From Medakamo hakoo (taxonomy: Eukaryota > Chlorophyta > Trebouxiophyceae > Coccomyxaceae): 64,000 nucleotides of DNA. The number at the start of each line of letters is the position of its first letter. Position 1 is the first letter of the stretch. The stretch is from contig CP089456.1 of assembly GCA_026636295.1 (NCBI GenBank), positions 186,001-250,000 on the forward strand. Direction: 5' to 3'. The notes below the pieces were generated by a model. The model made no database searches. It worked only from the letters and a program-made list of their open reading frames with translations, and had not been told where the DNA came from. This document shows positions 21,514 through 30,422 of this stretch, in pieces. The translations under genes were made by a program, and so were the position numbers.

Positions 21514-24500
21514 TCACCCGCCCCCACGCCCGTACGCGTTCCCGCCCCACGCATCATCGCCGCCCCCACCCCCTGCCGACGGGTGCAGCGGCGTCGCGCC
21601 CACGCCCAGGCCGCCGCCGCCGGACGAGTAGTGGGCCGGCGTCGGCGCAGACCACGCGCCACCGCCGCCGCCCGCGTGGCTGGGCGTCGCGCCGCCCCAG
21701 TGCATGGGCGTCGCGCCCCCGTGCATGGGCGTCGCGCCGCCCATCATGGGCGTGCGCGAGCCCAGCGGCGCCGCAGCGGCGGCGGCGGCGGCGGGCGCAA
21801 ACGCGCCCACATCCTCGGCCGACAGGCAGGCGAGCGGGACTGTCACAGTCCGCTGGCCGGCCTCCAGCTCCAGCCGGGCGTGCGTGTCGTTGGCCGACAG
21901 GACGCGGGCGGCGTAGCCGCGCAGGTGGCCCTTGGCGACGGTGACCCGGCGGCCGGCGAGCGTGGCGTTGGCCGAGCGGACGGGGGCGCGGCCGCCGCCG
22001 CCCAGCATGGGGGCCGCCGCGGAGCGCGGGGCAAAGAGTGGAGCGGCGGCGGCGGCGCCGGGCGGGCCACCAACGCCGGCCGCCATGCGGTGGGGAGCCG
22101 GCGATGCCGCCACGCCCAGGCGGTGCGGCGCGGGCGATTTCAGCGGCAGGCCGTAGGCCGAGCGCGCGCCACCGCCACTGCCGCCGCCGCCCGCCGCGCC
22201 ACCCCCTCTCAGCGCACACTGCCGCCCGCGCACGCACGCGAACCCGCCGTGCTCCGGAATGTCCCGCGAGTGGATGAACAGGTGCTGGCGGAAGGCGAGC
22301 TTGACGGTCGCGGACCGGCCCGCCAGCCGCCCGGAGCCGTCGACGGCCACCAAGTCCCCCGCCGTGACCGGGTTGCCCGCCCGGTCCTGCGTCGTCGTCG
22401 CGCGCGGCATCAGCTTGCGCTTGATGTCGACGAGGCGGGCGGTGCGGACGTCGGGGGCGTCCAGCGAGCCCTGGTTGGTCAGGACGCGGACGGAATCTGG
22501 GGGTGTGCAGTGTGGGTGGGGGAGGCGTGCGTGAGAAAAAAAAGACGCGAGGGACGCGCGGCCTGGCCTGCCACCACCACCACCACCACCACCACCACCA
22601 CCCCACTACACACACGCCCACCTTTTTCAACGGCGACGATGACGCCCACCGTGGCCGCGTCCAGGACCACAAAGTCGTGCAGCTCGTACCCGCCCAGCGT
22701 GTCCAGCCCGCCCGCCGCGACTTCGGCGGATTCCGCGAGGTCGCGCGCAAAGACGCGGACCTCCTCGCGCGCCGCGTCGGAAAAGACGTGGCAGACGGCG
22801 CCGTCCACGCGCACGACCATGCCCGTCGCGCCCTCGTGCGCGCCGCCCGTCACTTTGACGTGGTCGCCCGCTTCAAAGTGCTTGGCCAGGTGGGCGGCCG
22901 GGATGGGCTGGGGCTCCACGTCCTCGAACTCGCCGACGGGCTTGACCAGGACGGTGCCGGGCGCGGCGCCCGGCGCCGCGCCCAGGACGCGGCCGTGCAG
23001 GCCGGCCAGGTCGCCGGCCGTGACGACGACCTTGTCGCCTTTCACGTACGCCGCGGCCGCGCCCGCGCCGGACCCCGCCGCCGCCGCGACGGACGCGCCT
23101 TCCATCAGGGAGGCCAGCTCGGACCCGCCGCCGGGCAGGCGGGAAGGACCGGCGCCGCCGCCGCCGTCGCCGTCCTCGCCGGCGTCGTCGTCCAGCCCCG
23201 CTTCGGCCGCGCGCGCGGCGTCGCGCGCGGCCGCGCCGACCGACGCAAACCGTTGCACCTCATCCAGCGGCGGGACGCCCGACTCCAGGGCCAGGCCCTT
23301 CAGGGACACGTCCTTTTCCAGGTACCCGTCCACAAACGGGCCGTTGCCCGACCCGGCGCCGCCCGCCGGGTCCAGGAAAAAGCAGTACCCACCCGCCGCG
23401 TCGGGGTGCTTGCGCCGGTCCACATACAGGCGCGCCGCCTTGGCGTCCGCCATGGAGAAGCCGCGCGGCGGGGGGCGGGTCGTCGGCGCGGGCGGCCGCC
23501 CAGAGCCAGGCGTGCGGGCCATGGCGGCGGCGCGCGCGCCGTAGTCCAGGCGCGGGACGAGGCGGACGGTCGCGCGGCCGGCCGACGCGTCGACGTCCAC
23601 GACGCGGCCCAAGTCCCCGCGGTACGCGCCCGCCCGGACGCGGACCCAGGCGCCCGGGCTGATGACGGCCGCCGCCTCGCGCGTCACCGCCAGCGCGTCC
23701 GGCATCTCCGCCAGCGGCACCATCTTCGTACCCTTCCCGCCCAGGCACGGCCGCAGGCCCCGCACCGCGTCCAGGACGTGCGCCTCCTTGTGGGCTTCGA
23801 CGTAGATGTAGCCGCGCAGGTGGTCGTGCGCGATGGCGGACTTGATCTGGAGGGGCAGGCCCGACGCCGCGCGGTCGACGGCCTTTTGCATGAGGCAGAT
23901 GACGGCCTCCCGCTCCATGCCGCCCCGCGTTTCGATGACCCACAGCTTGGGGTCGTCGTGGTTGGGCAGGGCCGCGGGCGCGGCCGTGGGCGCCGCGCCG
24001 CCGCCGCCTTCCAACGCGTCCGCCACGGTCCCGCCGTACCGGGCTTTCATGTGGGCCGTCAGCTCCTCCTCGGTCATGTCCGCGATGGACTTGAAGCCGG
24101 GTTCGTCGTCGGCGCCGGCCGCGCCGGCCGCGCGGCGCTCGGCGCGCTCGCGCGCGCGGTCAGCCGCGCGCGCCGCGGCCGCGGCTTCCGCCTCGGCGAC
24201 CTCCGCCGCGTCGTCCGCGTCCAGGATGTCGTCGTCGTCGCCTTCGTCCTCTTCCTCCTCGTCCGACTCGTCCACGCCGGCGATGTCATCGATGAACCGA
24301 TTGACTTTTTTCTTCTTTTTGGCGGGGCCCGCGGCCGCTTTCTTCTTCTTGGTCGCCTTGCCCCCTTTTTTAGCGCCGCCGCCGCCGCTGCCGGCCGACT
24401 CTTCTTCAGCTGGTTCTTCGTCCTCGTCGTCCGACTCGTCCGACTCGTCGTAGTCTTCTTCCTCGTCTTCATCGTCCTCGTCGTCCGACGGCGTGCGCTG

Positions 24501-25002
24501 CGTTTTGGGGGGATGGAGGGATGGGGTGAGGGGGTGGTCGGGACAGGCGCGGCCGAATGCTTCCGCCTCCCCCGCCCCCGCCCGGCTCTGGCACCTCCTC
24601 CCACCCATCACCACGCACGCCGCAGCGTGTACACACCCTCCTCCAACTCACCTGCTTGCGCTTCGGCTTCTTGCCGCCGCCTTTCACCGGTTTCTTGCCG
24701 GCTTTCTTGGCGGCGGCGGCGGGAGCGGTGGCGGGAGCGTCGTCGTCCTCACCGCCGTCCCCGCTCCCACCCTCTTCACCGCTGCTGCCCGGCATGTCTT
24801 CCGGGCGGGCCGCGCCGGCGGGCACGTCCGCGTCGACGCGATCGCCGTCGCTGCCGTCGTCGTCGTCCTCGTCGCGGCGGCGCCGTTTTGCGCCGCCTTC
24901 GTCGCCGTCGCTGCCGCTCTCGTCCGACGACGACCGGTGGACGATGTACGCCCACTTGCCTTTGCCCTTGCCGCCGCCGCCCCGGCCGGTGAGGCGAGCC
25001 AT
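21514..25002 (-). CDS. SPT5: Transcription elongation factor SPT5
   Basis: Exons 24652-25002, 22622-24497 and 21514-22496 (phases 0 and 1) give 1069 residues. The N-terminal 240 residues are acidic with Lys blocks. Next comes the NGN domain, with LWVIETRGGMEREAVICLMQ and HDHLRGYIYVEAHKEAHVLD, followed by several KOW motifs (for example GAYRGDLGRVVDVD, AGDLAGLHGRVLG, GGAHEGATGMVVRVD). The second splice restores VEKDSVRVLTNQGSL, a conserved KOW linker. The last 70 residues carry spaced ATPMH/ATPSH-like units (GGATPMHGGATPMHWGGAT), the algal form of the SPT5 C-terminal repeat phosphorylated during elongation. SPT5 with SPT4 forms DSIF on RNA polymerase II. It is transcribed in the same direction as, and immediately upstream of, the H+-ATPase. 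Confidence 0.94.
22571..22602. repeat. (CCA)n / (TGG)n microsatellite in SPT5 intron 2
   Basis: More than ten uninterrupted CCA units lie in the second SPT5 intron, between donor 22621 and acceptor 22497. On the transcribed strand this is (UGG)n, a run of purine-rich triplets inside a 125-nt intron. Confidence 0.9.
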
Positions 25003-25400
25003 GGGGTGTGGTGGGAGTTGAGGTCGTGTGTGCGTGTGCGGGTTTTGGGTTTGCCGGCCAGAGACGAATGCACTCGGTCTTCTTGTGTGCGACTCCGCGG
25101 CGGCGGGTGTGGCTCTGCCTGCTGCCGCGCGCGCACGGGCGAGAGGCTGCGTGTGCGTGCGGCGAGCGGGTTGTGTGTTTGTATGTGTGGGCGTGTGCGA
25201 GCGCGCGCAGCTGCGCTCTCTGCCCCCTGCGAGAGAGAACGTGATTGTGTTTGGTGCGGAGCAGCGACGCCCGGCGCCGTGTCAAAGCGACGAAAGAACT
25301 GAGAGAACACACGCCGTGGCCCAGCCTGCCCCCGGCACGACAGTCAAAACTAACACGCCTGGGTCAAGCCTCGCTCCCTGGCCACCCCCAGAACAAGCAA
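25003..25400. other. Divergent promoter region between SPT5 and TACO1
   Basis: This 398-base region separates two divergent starts. It contains TG-rich tracts (about 25025-25052 and 25165-25200) and alternating GC/AG motifs. A short open frame on the plus strand has no recognisable content. No clear TATA element is visible. Confidence 0.5.
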
Positions 25401-26444
25401 ATGCTGCTCGTCCGCGCGACCCGCTTCGTCGCGGCGGCGGGCCGTCACGTTGCTGCGCCGCCGTCGCTGCTGCCGCGCCCGCTCGCACCCCAGCCGCCCG
25501 CCCTGCCGCCGACCCGCCTCCTGCGGACGTCCGGCATCGTGGCCATGGGCCGGCGGTCGGCCAAGATTGCCACGCGCAAGGTAAGGACAGGGGAGAGGAT
25601 GGAGAGTTTTTTATTTTTTCGCCGTGTCTCAACCTAGCCACACCCCGCGCTCCTGCTCTCTCGAACGCTCTCACGCCGCCACGCCCACGCACACACCCAC
25701 ACCCACACCCACACACGCCAGGGCGCGCAAGACATGAAGCGCGCCAAAGTCTACGGCAAGCTGGGCAAGCTCATCCTCCAAGCCGCCAAGGCGGGCGGGC
25801 CCGACCCGGTCGCCAACTCGCGCCTGCGGGACGCGCTCGCCGTCGCGAAGCAGGCCAACTGCCCGAAGGAAATCATTGACCGCAACATCAAAAAGGCCGC
25901 GGACAAGTCCCAGGCCGACTTTTCCGAGATCATGTACGAAGCGTACGGCCCGGGCGGCACGGGCCTGCTGATTTCCGCGCTGACCGACTCGCCCAACCGG
26001 GCGGCCGGCGATGTGCGGACTGTGTTTGCGAAATCGAAAGCGGCGGGCGCCAAGCTGGCCGAGTCCGGGTCGGTGTCGTTTGGGTTCCAGAAAGTGGGTG
26101 TCGTCGTCCTGGAGTCGTCGCCGGACCTGGATGAGGACGCCGTGCTGGCCGCGGCCGCCGACGCGGGCGCGGAGGACGCCGCGCCGGCCGCGGGTGGCCG
26201 GTGGCGCGTCACGGCCGCGCCGTCCGACTTTGGCACCGTCCGCGACGCGCTCGTCGAAGCGGGCCTGCCCGTCGCCGCAGACGCGTCGGGCCTGGAGTAC
26301 GTCCCCAACACGCTCGTCACGCTGTCGGACGAGGATTTGGAGGCGAACGAAACCCTCATCGAAAAGCTGCTGGCCCTGGACGACGTCGACGCCGTGTTTT
26401 GTTCGGGCGAGGGCGTGATGGAGGAGACGGACGAGGAGGAGTAG
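25401..26444 (+). CDS. YebC/TACO1-family translational activator
   Basis: Exons 25401-25580 and 25722-26444 (donor GTAAGG, acceptor GCCAG, phase 0) give 300 residues. The splice joins MGRRSAKIATRKGAQDMKRA, the N-terminal YebC signature equivalent to GHSKW..I..RK...D..R. Conserved blocks follow: GGPDPVANSRLRDALAVAKQ, NCPKEIIDRNIKKA, YEAYGPGGTGLLI and TDSPNRAAGDVRTVFAKS. An acidic C-terminus ends the protein (EGVMEETDEEE). The first 45 residues (MLLVRATRFVAAAGRHVAAP) look like a mitochondrial or plastid presequence. In mitochondria TACO1 helps ribosomes through proline-rich stretches; bacterial members were first described as transcription regulators. The organelle cannot be decided from the leader alone. 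Confidence 0.93.
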
Positions 26445-26522
26445 GGAAGGCGGCGCGTTTGTAGGTGACACATTGTCTACACTCAGCGGCGGGCGGGCGG
26501 GCGGGAGGGCGGGCCGGCATCA

Positions 26523-27038
26523 TCAAGCTTTTGCGCTCCCACCACCACCATCGCCTTTGTCGTCCCACCCGCGCTTCCACGCGACGCCGGCGGCAGCCCG
26601 TGCCGCTTCGGGAGCTCCGGCCGCCAGCCGCGCCGCCACGCCGCCCGCAATGGATTTGAAGACGGGATTTTGTGCGACGGCAGCCGGAGGCTCCGCCTGG
26701 CCCGTCAACCAGGCAAAGAGGTCGGGGTTTTCCGCACGCAGCAGGTCGGCCAGCGCGCCACGGCCCGCCGCGTCCAGGCCCGCCGCGTTTTCTTCCGCCC
26801 ACTTGCCCAATAAAATGTCCAGCTCCAGGAAGCCGCGCTGGCGGGCGCGGTACAGCAGGGCGTTGAGTTCGGAGGAGGAGGGCGGGGACACCGTGGACGA
26901 GGAGAAGGAGGTCGAAGGTTGTGGCGCGCCGACGGCGACGCCAATGGGGTTGATGGCTGGCGCGATCACCGCCCACGCCCCCGTTTGCCCGCGTCTCCAC
27001 GCTGTGGCGACAGCCCTGGCGCCGGCGCGCAGCGCCAT
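26523..27038 (-). CDS. Succinate dehydrogenase assembly factor 2 (SDHAF2/SDH5)
   Basis: This is a single exon of 171 residues. The core reads LLYRARQRGFLELDILLGKW, then a LLRAENPDLFAWLTGQ helix; the RxRGxLELD and ENPDL.xWLTG motifs define the SdhE/SDH5 family, which attaches FAD covalently to the flavoprotein subunit of complex II. The N-terminal 55 residues (MALRAGARAVATAWRRGQ) are Ala/Arg-rich and fit a mitochondrial presequence. The tail is longer than in yeast or human and ends in a Gly/Asp-rich stretch. The start at 27038 is the first ATG after the duplicated promoter-tRNA block that begins at 27111. Confidence 0.92.
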   Translation of the reverse strand: MALRAGARAVATAWRRGQTGAWAVIAPAINPIGVAVGAPQPSTSFSSSTVSPPSSSELNALLYRARQRGFLELDILLGKWAEENAAGLDAAGRGALADLLRAENPDLFAWLTGQAEPPAAVAQNPVFKSIAGGVAARLAAGAPEAARAAAGVAWKRGWDDKGDGGGGSAKA

Positions 27039-27110
27039 GGAGTGCGGCTGTGGGATAGGTGCGCGGCTGTGCGAGGAGACAAAAAGAGAGGATTGCGAGT
27101 GTGTGTCGCA

Positions 27111-27552
27111 AAAAACCTTCCGGCCATAGTCCCTCTCTCCCCACCATCTCAACCTCTGTTCCATCGCCCACGACCCCGGTCTTTGTGGCAAGCCCGCCGC
27201 ATCACAAAATTCCATCTCCCCCCAAGTGTTGGGCCGACACTCCCGACCAAAAAAAGGGAGTGAGCGTCCACCGTACGCGTGTGCAACGTCAAAAACAAAT
27301 CCAAGAAGGATTGTAACACATAGCGCCTGGTGGATTCGAACACACCGACCTCCGGGTCGCACGACGATAGCAACGATCCTTTTAATCGGAATTGCGATGT
27401 ATGAGCCCGGCGCTCTACCTCTGAGCTAAAGCGCTTGCTTTGCCTGGCGGGAATTTTTGGCGGTATTTAATACGCGGGTGTCCGTGGTCAGGGACAAACC
27501 CAAAAAAAAAACAGCTGCGCGTCCTCTCACACCCCCAAACACGCGCGGCAAA
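27111..27552. repeat. Duplicated block, copy A, carrying a tRNA gene
   Basis: About 442 bases here match 28613-29058 almost exactly, in the same orientation, with only scattered single-base differences and one 7-base unit (GTGTTGG) repeated in the other copy. Copy A sits directly upstream of SDHAF2 and includes the intact-looking tRNA at 27321-27435. The flanking sequence on both sides differs between the copies, so the borders at 27111 and about 27552 are sharp. Confidence 0.95.
27321..27435 (-). tRNA. tRNA-Met(CAU) with a 42-nt intron
   Basis: On the minus strand the 115 bases fold as a tRNA. The acceptor stem is AGCGCTT/AGGCGCT with discriminator A, followed by TA and a D arm GCTC-AGAGGTA-GAGC. 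The anticodon stem is CCGGG/CCCGG around the loop CTCATA-A, giving anticodon CAU. A 42-nt intron falls after the base 3' to the anticodon, the canonical nuclear position. The variable loop is AGGTC, and the T arm has loop TTCGAAT with one bulged base in the stem. Without the intron the tRNA is 73 nt. An intron in tRNA-Met(CAU) is known from plant elongator genes, and T54 in the T loop also fits an elongator. The A1:U72 pair and three consecutive G:C pairs in the anticodon stem are initiator-like, so the type is not certain. Confidence 0.85.
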
Positions 27553-27852
27553 GGGTCTCGATTTTCGAGAACCCGCCGTCGCCACCCTTACCTCATCTCC
27601 CGCCACCGCACACACCACCGCTGCGAGCTTGGAGAATGGCCGATCAGAAGAAAAAGTGCGTTGTTCGTGGGATCGGGGCGGGTGGCGGCCACGATCGACC
27701 GCGCCACGAGCGCGAAATCGAAACGCTGGGACAACCGGCGGCATCCTCGGCTTTTCGCGCCGCTGCGGCGAGGAGAGCCCCTCTCTCCTCCTTCCACCCC
27801 TTGCATTGCGTGGCCACGACGCGTGGCTTGGGGGAGGCTGAGTGGAGGCACG

Positions 27853-28437
27853 ATGTTAAGAGGGTGTTCGGTCACACGGCGGCCGTTGGCGGATGGCTTG
27901 CTCCGCGCCGGACTGTCGCTCCAAGCCTCTAGTACAAACGCGCATCGGGTCGGGCGCGCCCTCGCTTCAAGGCGTTGGACGAGGGCGCGCCCGGCGCGGC
28001 GTCCTGAGCGCCCTGCGCCTGGACGCCCGCCAAGCTGTGTGACCGTCCCAACCTGGACGGCGCATGGGTGGAAAAAGGCGTCAACAGGCTCACACACCCC
28101 ATCCTCGACATCTCACGCAGTCCTGCCGCGCCCGGGCAGCCGCCCGCCCAGGCGGCCACCGCAGGGCCGCCCGCGCCCGGCGCCGCTCCCACCACCACCG
28201 CGCCGCCGTCCGCGCCCGCCCTGGCCGCCGCCGGGCCGTCGTCCGCGCCCTCGCCAGGCGGGCAAGGCCATGCCGTGGAGGGACTGGGCACGGTCGCCAT
28301 GGACGCGGAAAAGGAGCGGGTGCAATCGTACCTGGACTGGCAGATGGACAACATCCCGGGCCTTTACGACGCGTTCCGCGACGGCCAGCCCATCCCTGGC
28401 GCCGGCTTCATCTGGACCGACCGTGTGGCGGAAAGCG
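27853..28437 (+). CDS. Hypothetical protein, incomplete or disrupted, adjoining the repeat patch
   Basis: The best-supported exon is 28121-28437, preceded by a good acceptor (CTCACGCAG) and ended by a GTGGGT donor in phase 1. It encodes a Pro/Ala-rich stretch followed by a conserved-looking segment starting at 28300: DAEKERVQSYLDWQMDNIPG, YDAFRDGQPIPGAGFIW. A possible first exon starts at ATG 27853 (MLRGCSVTRRPLADGLLRAG), which resembles a mitochondrial leader, but its donor is not clear. No convincing terminal exon was found before the neighbouring minus-strand gene at 29186. Copy B of the tRNA block (28613-29058) begins just downstream, so the end of this gene may have been interrupted. I do not recognise the family. 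Confidence 0.4.
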
Positions 28438-28492
28438 GTGGGTGGGTGGGTGGGTGCGCGTGCGTGTGTTTTGCTTTCATGAACGGGGATTT

Positions 28493-28610
28493 GGGGCGGT
28501 GGAAGGGCGGGGACAAAGAGCGCGGGATGCGGAGGGGGCGTTGCGTGCGCGCTTCGGGCTGGTCATTCCTTCCGTTCGCTCAGCTGTCTACACAACCCGC
28601 ACGCCTTCCC
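28493..28610. repeat. Older direct repeat, left copy (flanks tRNA block B)
   Basis: The segment from GGGGCGGTGGAAGGGCGGGG through the CTTCGGGCTGG, CCTTCCGTTCGCTC and GTCTACAC motifs resembles 29070-29185 in the same order and orientation, with substitutions and small indels (roughly 80-85% by eye). It ends within a few bases of the left border of block B. Confidence 0.8.
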
Positions 28611-28612
28611 TG

Positions 28613-29058
28613 AAAAACCTTCCGGCCATAGTCCCTCTCTCCCCACCATCTCAACCTCTGTTCCATCGCCCACGACCCCCGGTCTTTGTGACAAGCCCCC
28701 CGCATCACAAAATTCCATCTCCCCCCAAGTGTTGGGTGTTGGGCCGACACTCCCGACCAAAAAAAGGGAGTGAGCGTCCACCGTACGCGTGTGCAACGTC
28801 AAAAACAAATCCAAGAAGAATTGTAACACATAGCGCCTGGTGGATTCGAACACACCGACCTCCGGGTCGCACGACGATAGCAACGATCCTTTTAATCGGA
28901 ATTGCGATGTATGAGCCCGCGCTCTACCTCGAGCTAAAGCGCTTGCTTTGCCTGGCGGGAATTTTTGGCGGTATTTAAGACGCGGGTGTCCGTGGTCAGG
29001 GACAAACCCAAAAAAAAAACAGCTGCGCGTCTCTCACACCCCCAAACACGCGCGGCAA
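28613..29058. repeat. Duplicated block, copy B
   Basis: This is a near-identical copy of 27111-27552, including the poly-A9/10 tract, the sequence GGGTGTCCGTGGTCAGGGAC and the tRNA region. It differs by a 7-base tandem unit near 28729-28742 and a few single-base changes. The high identity in non-coding sequence shows that the duplication is recent. Confidence 0.95.
28831..28943 (-). pseudogene. Decayed copy of tRNA-Met(CAU)
   Basis: This matches the tRNA at 27321-27435, including its intron and T arm, but is two bases shorter. One base is missing from the D loop (GCTC-GAGGTA-GAGC) and one pair position is lost from the anticodon stem (CCGGG reduced to CGGG opposite CCCGG). The shortened anticodon stem argues against function, unless either base is a sequencing error in a homopolymer-like context. 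Confidence 0.7.
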
Positions 29059-29069
29059 TGGGCCTGGAC

Positions 29070-29185
29070 GGGCGGTGGAAGGGCGGGGACAAAAGAGCGC
29101 GGGATGGGAGGGGGGTGTGTCACGTGCGCGCTTCGGGCTGGTTTTTCCTTCCGTTCGCTCTGCGGTCTACACTACCTTCCCTTCC
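29070..29185. repeat. Older direct repeat, right copy
   Basis: This is the partner of 28493-28610. It starts about 10 bases after the right border of block B and stops at the end of the minus-strand gene (stop at 29186). The arrangement is repeat, block B, repeat. Confidence 0.8.
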
Positions 29186-30268
29186 CTATTCCTCCACCCC
29201 GCCGTCCAAGTCCGCGTCGAAATCGGGGTCGCCCGGCTGTGGCTGGGAGGGGCGGCGAGGCGGCGGTGGCGGCGGCGGCGCCGGTCCGCCCGCCTCGCCC
29301 CCCTCCAGTTCTTCCTTCCACCCTCTCAAACTAAACGCCCCTGTGTTGATGCGGGGCGGTGGATCTGTGAGCAGAGCCGGCGCTGTGGCGGATAAAAATG
29401 CCGCCGCGTCCGGGCCGTCCTGGATGTGTGTTTTCCGAGAGGGAGGCGTGAGCATGAGCAGGGCTGCGGCGTCGCCGTCCGTGCGGGCTGGGCGCGCGCC
29501 TGGGCACTGGATGGTTCGCGCCCCCCGCCACCCCCTGCCGCTAGGGTTGGGGCAAAGCACGCCCACGCCCACTCTCCCTTCCCTCACCAGCAGCGTCTCG
29601 CACTCAAACCGCAGCCGCGGCGCCGGCCCACGCGCCGGCACGGTGCCGACCCCACACAGGATGGCGCGCGCCTCCCGCCCACGCGGGCCGTCGGGCGGCG
29701 GCGAGGTGAGGGAGGCGGCGTCGCCTCCGGACGCTTGCGCGAGCAGCGCGGTCGCGTGCCCGCCGCGGCCGGCCGGGCCGTACAGGCCCAGCGCCAGCAG
29801 GCGGTCGCCCGCCGAAAAAGAACAGTCGGCGGGCAGGCCCGCAGTCGCCGCGTCCGGCAGCACGGACCCGACGGCCCAGACGGCGTGGTGCGCCGGTCCG
29901 TCCAGGCGGCCGACGACCGCGGGCTCGCCCGCCGGCGGGTCGGCGAGCACGCCCGGGACGGGCGGCGGGTACACGCCTGGCGCATAGTACGCCAAGAAAG
30001 CAGGGCCTGAGAGCGTCACCGTCCACGCCGACACCGGTTCTTCATCCGCGGACGACCCGCCAGACACGGCAGGGCGGTCGGGCAGGTCGGCGTCGGACTG
30101 GCCAGAGTCTGACGCGGCCGCGGCCGGCATCGGTTGTTCTGCACCGGCCCGACCCGCGCTCCCACCCTCTGCTGCCGGCCCGCGACGGGCCGACTGCCAG
30201 GGTGAGACCCGCCACGCGGCGGTCCGCACGCCCGGTCCGCCTACGCCGGTTTGAGCGGGGCGAGGCAT
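29186..30268 (-). CDS. Unrecognised protein, possibly organelle-targeted
   Basis: The frame is open for 360 residues. I do not recognise a family. The N-terminal 60 residues are rich in Arg, Ala, Ser and Gly without acidic residues at first (MPRPAQTGVGGPGVRTAAWR), which could be a plastid or mitochondrial leader. The middle has a non-repetitive, probably folded region: SAWTVTLSGPAFLAYYAPGV, VVGRLDGPAHHAVWAVGSVL, SFSAGDRLLALGLYGPAGRG. A perfect donor (CTGCTG|GTGAGG) falls at 29588 with several AG acceptors about 90-150 bases downstream, so one in-frame intron probably removes the Arg/Pro-rich part around residues 228-270. The C-terminus is proline-rich and then acidic (DPDFDADLDGGVEE). Confidence 0.55.
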   Translation of the reverse strand: MPRPAQTGVGGPGVRTAAWRVSPWQSARRGPAAEGGSAGRAGAEQPMPAAAASDSGQSDADLPDRPAVSGGSSADEEPVSAWTVTLSGPAFLAYYAPGVYPPPVPGVLADPPAGEPAVVGRLDGPAHHAVWAVGSVLPDAATAGLPADCSFSAGDRLLALGLYGPAGRGGHATALLAQASGGDAASLTSPPPDGPRGREARAILCGVGTVPARGPAPRLRFECETLLVREGRVGVGVLCPNPSGRGWRGARTIQCPGARPARTDGDAAALLMLTPPSRKTHIQDGPDAAAFLSATAPALLTDPPPRINTGAFSLRGWKEELEGGEAGGPAPPPPPPPRRPSQPQPGDPDFDADLDGGVEE

Positions 30269-30422
30269 GGTTTTTTGAGTTTTGTGAAAGGAGCGCGTTT
30301 TTTTTCTCTTCTACCAAACCTCCATTGGTTTTAGCGTGGGCGTCGCTCGCCACACCACGCCCTCTGCACACCGCAGTCACCCCGCCCAGACCACGTCCAG
30401 GTCGTCGCGCACCCAACAACAA

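Noticed and set aside
22503-24992. An 829-residue plus-strand frame antisense to SPT5
   Set aside because: It has no recognisable motif and is explained by GC-skewed codon use of SPT5 on the other strand.
28493-29185. The bracketed tRNA block as a composite transposon
   Set aside because: No transposase, no terminal inverted repeats, and the flanking direct repeats are more diverged than the block itself.
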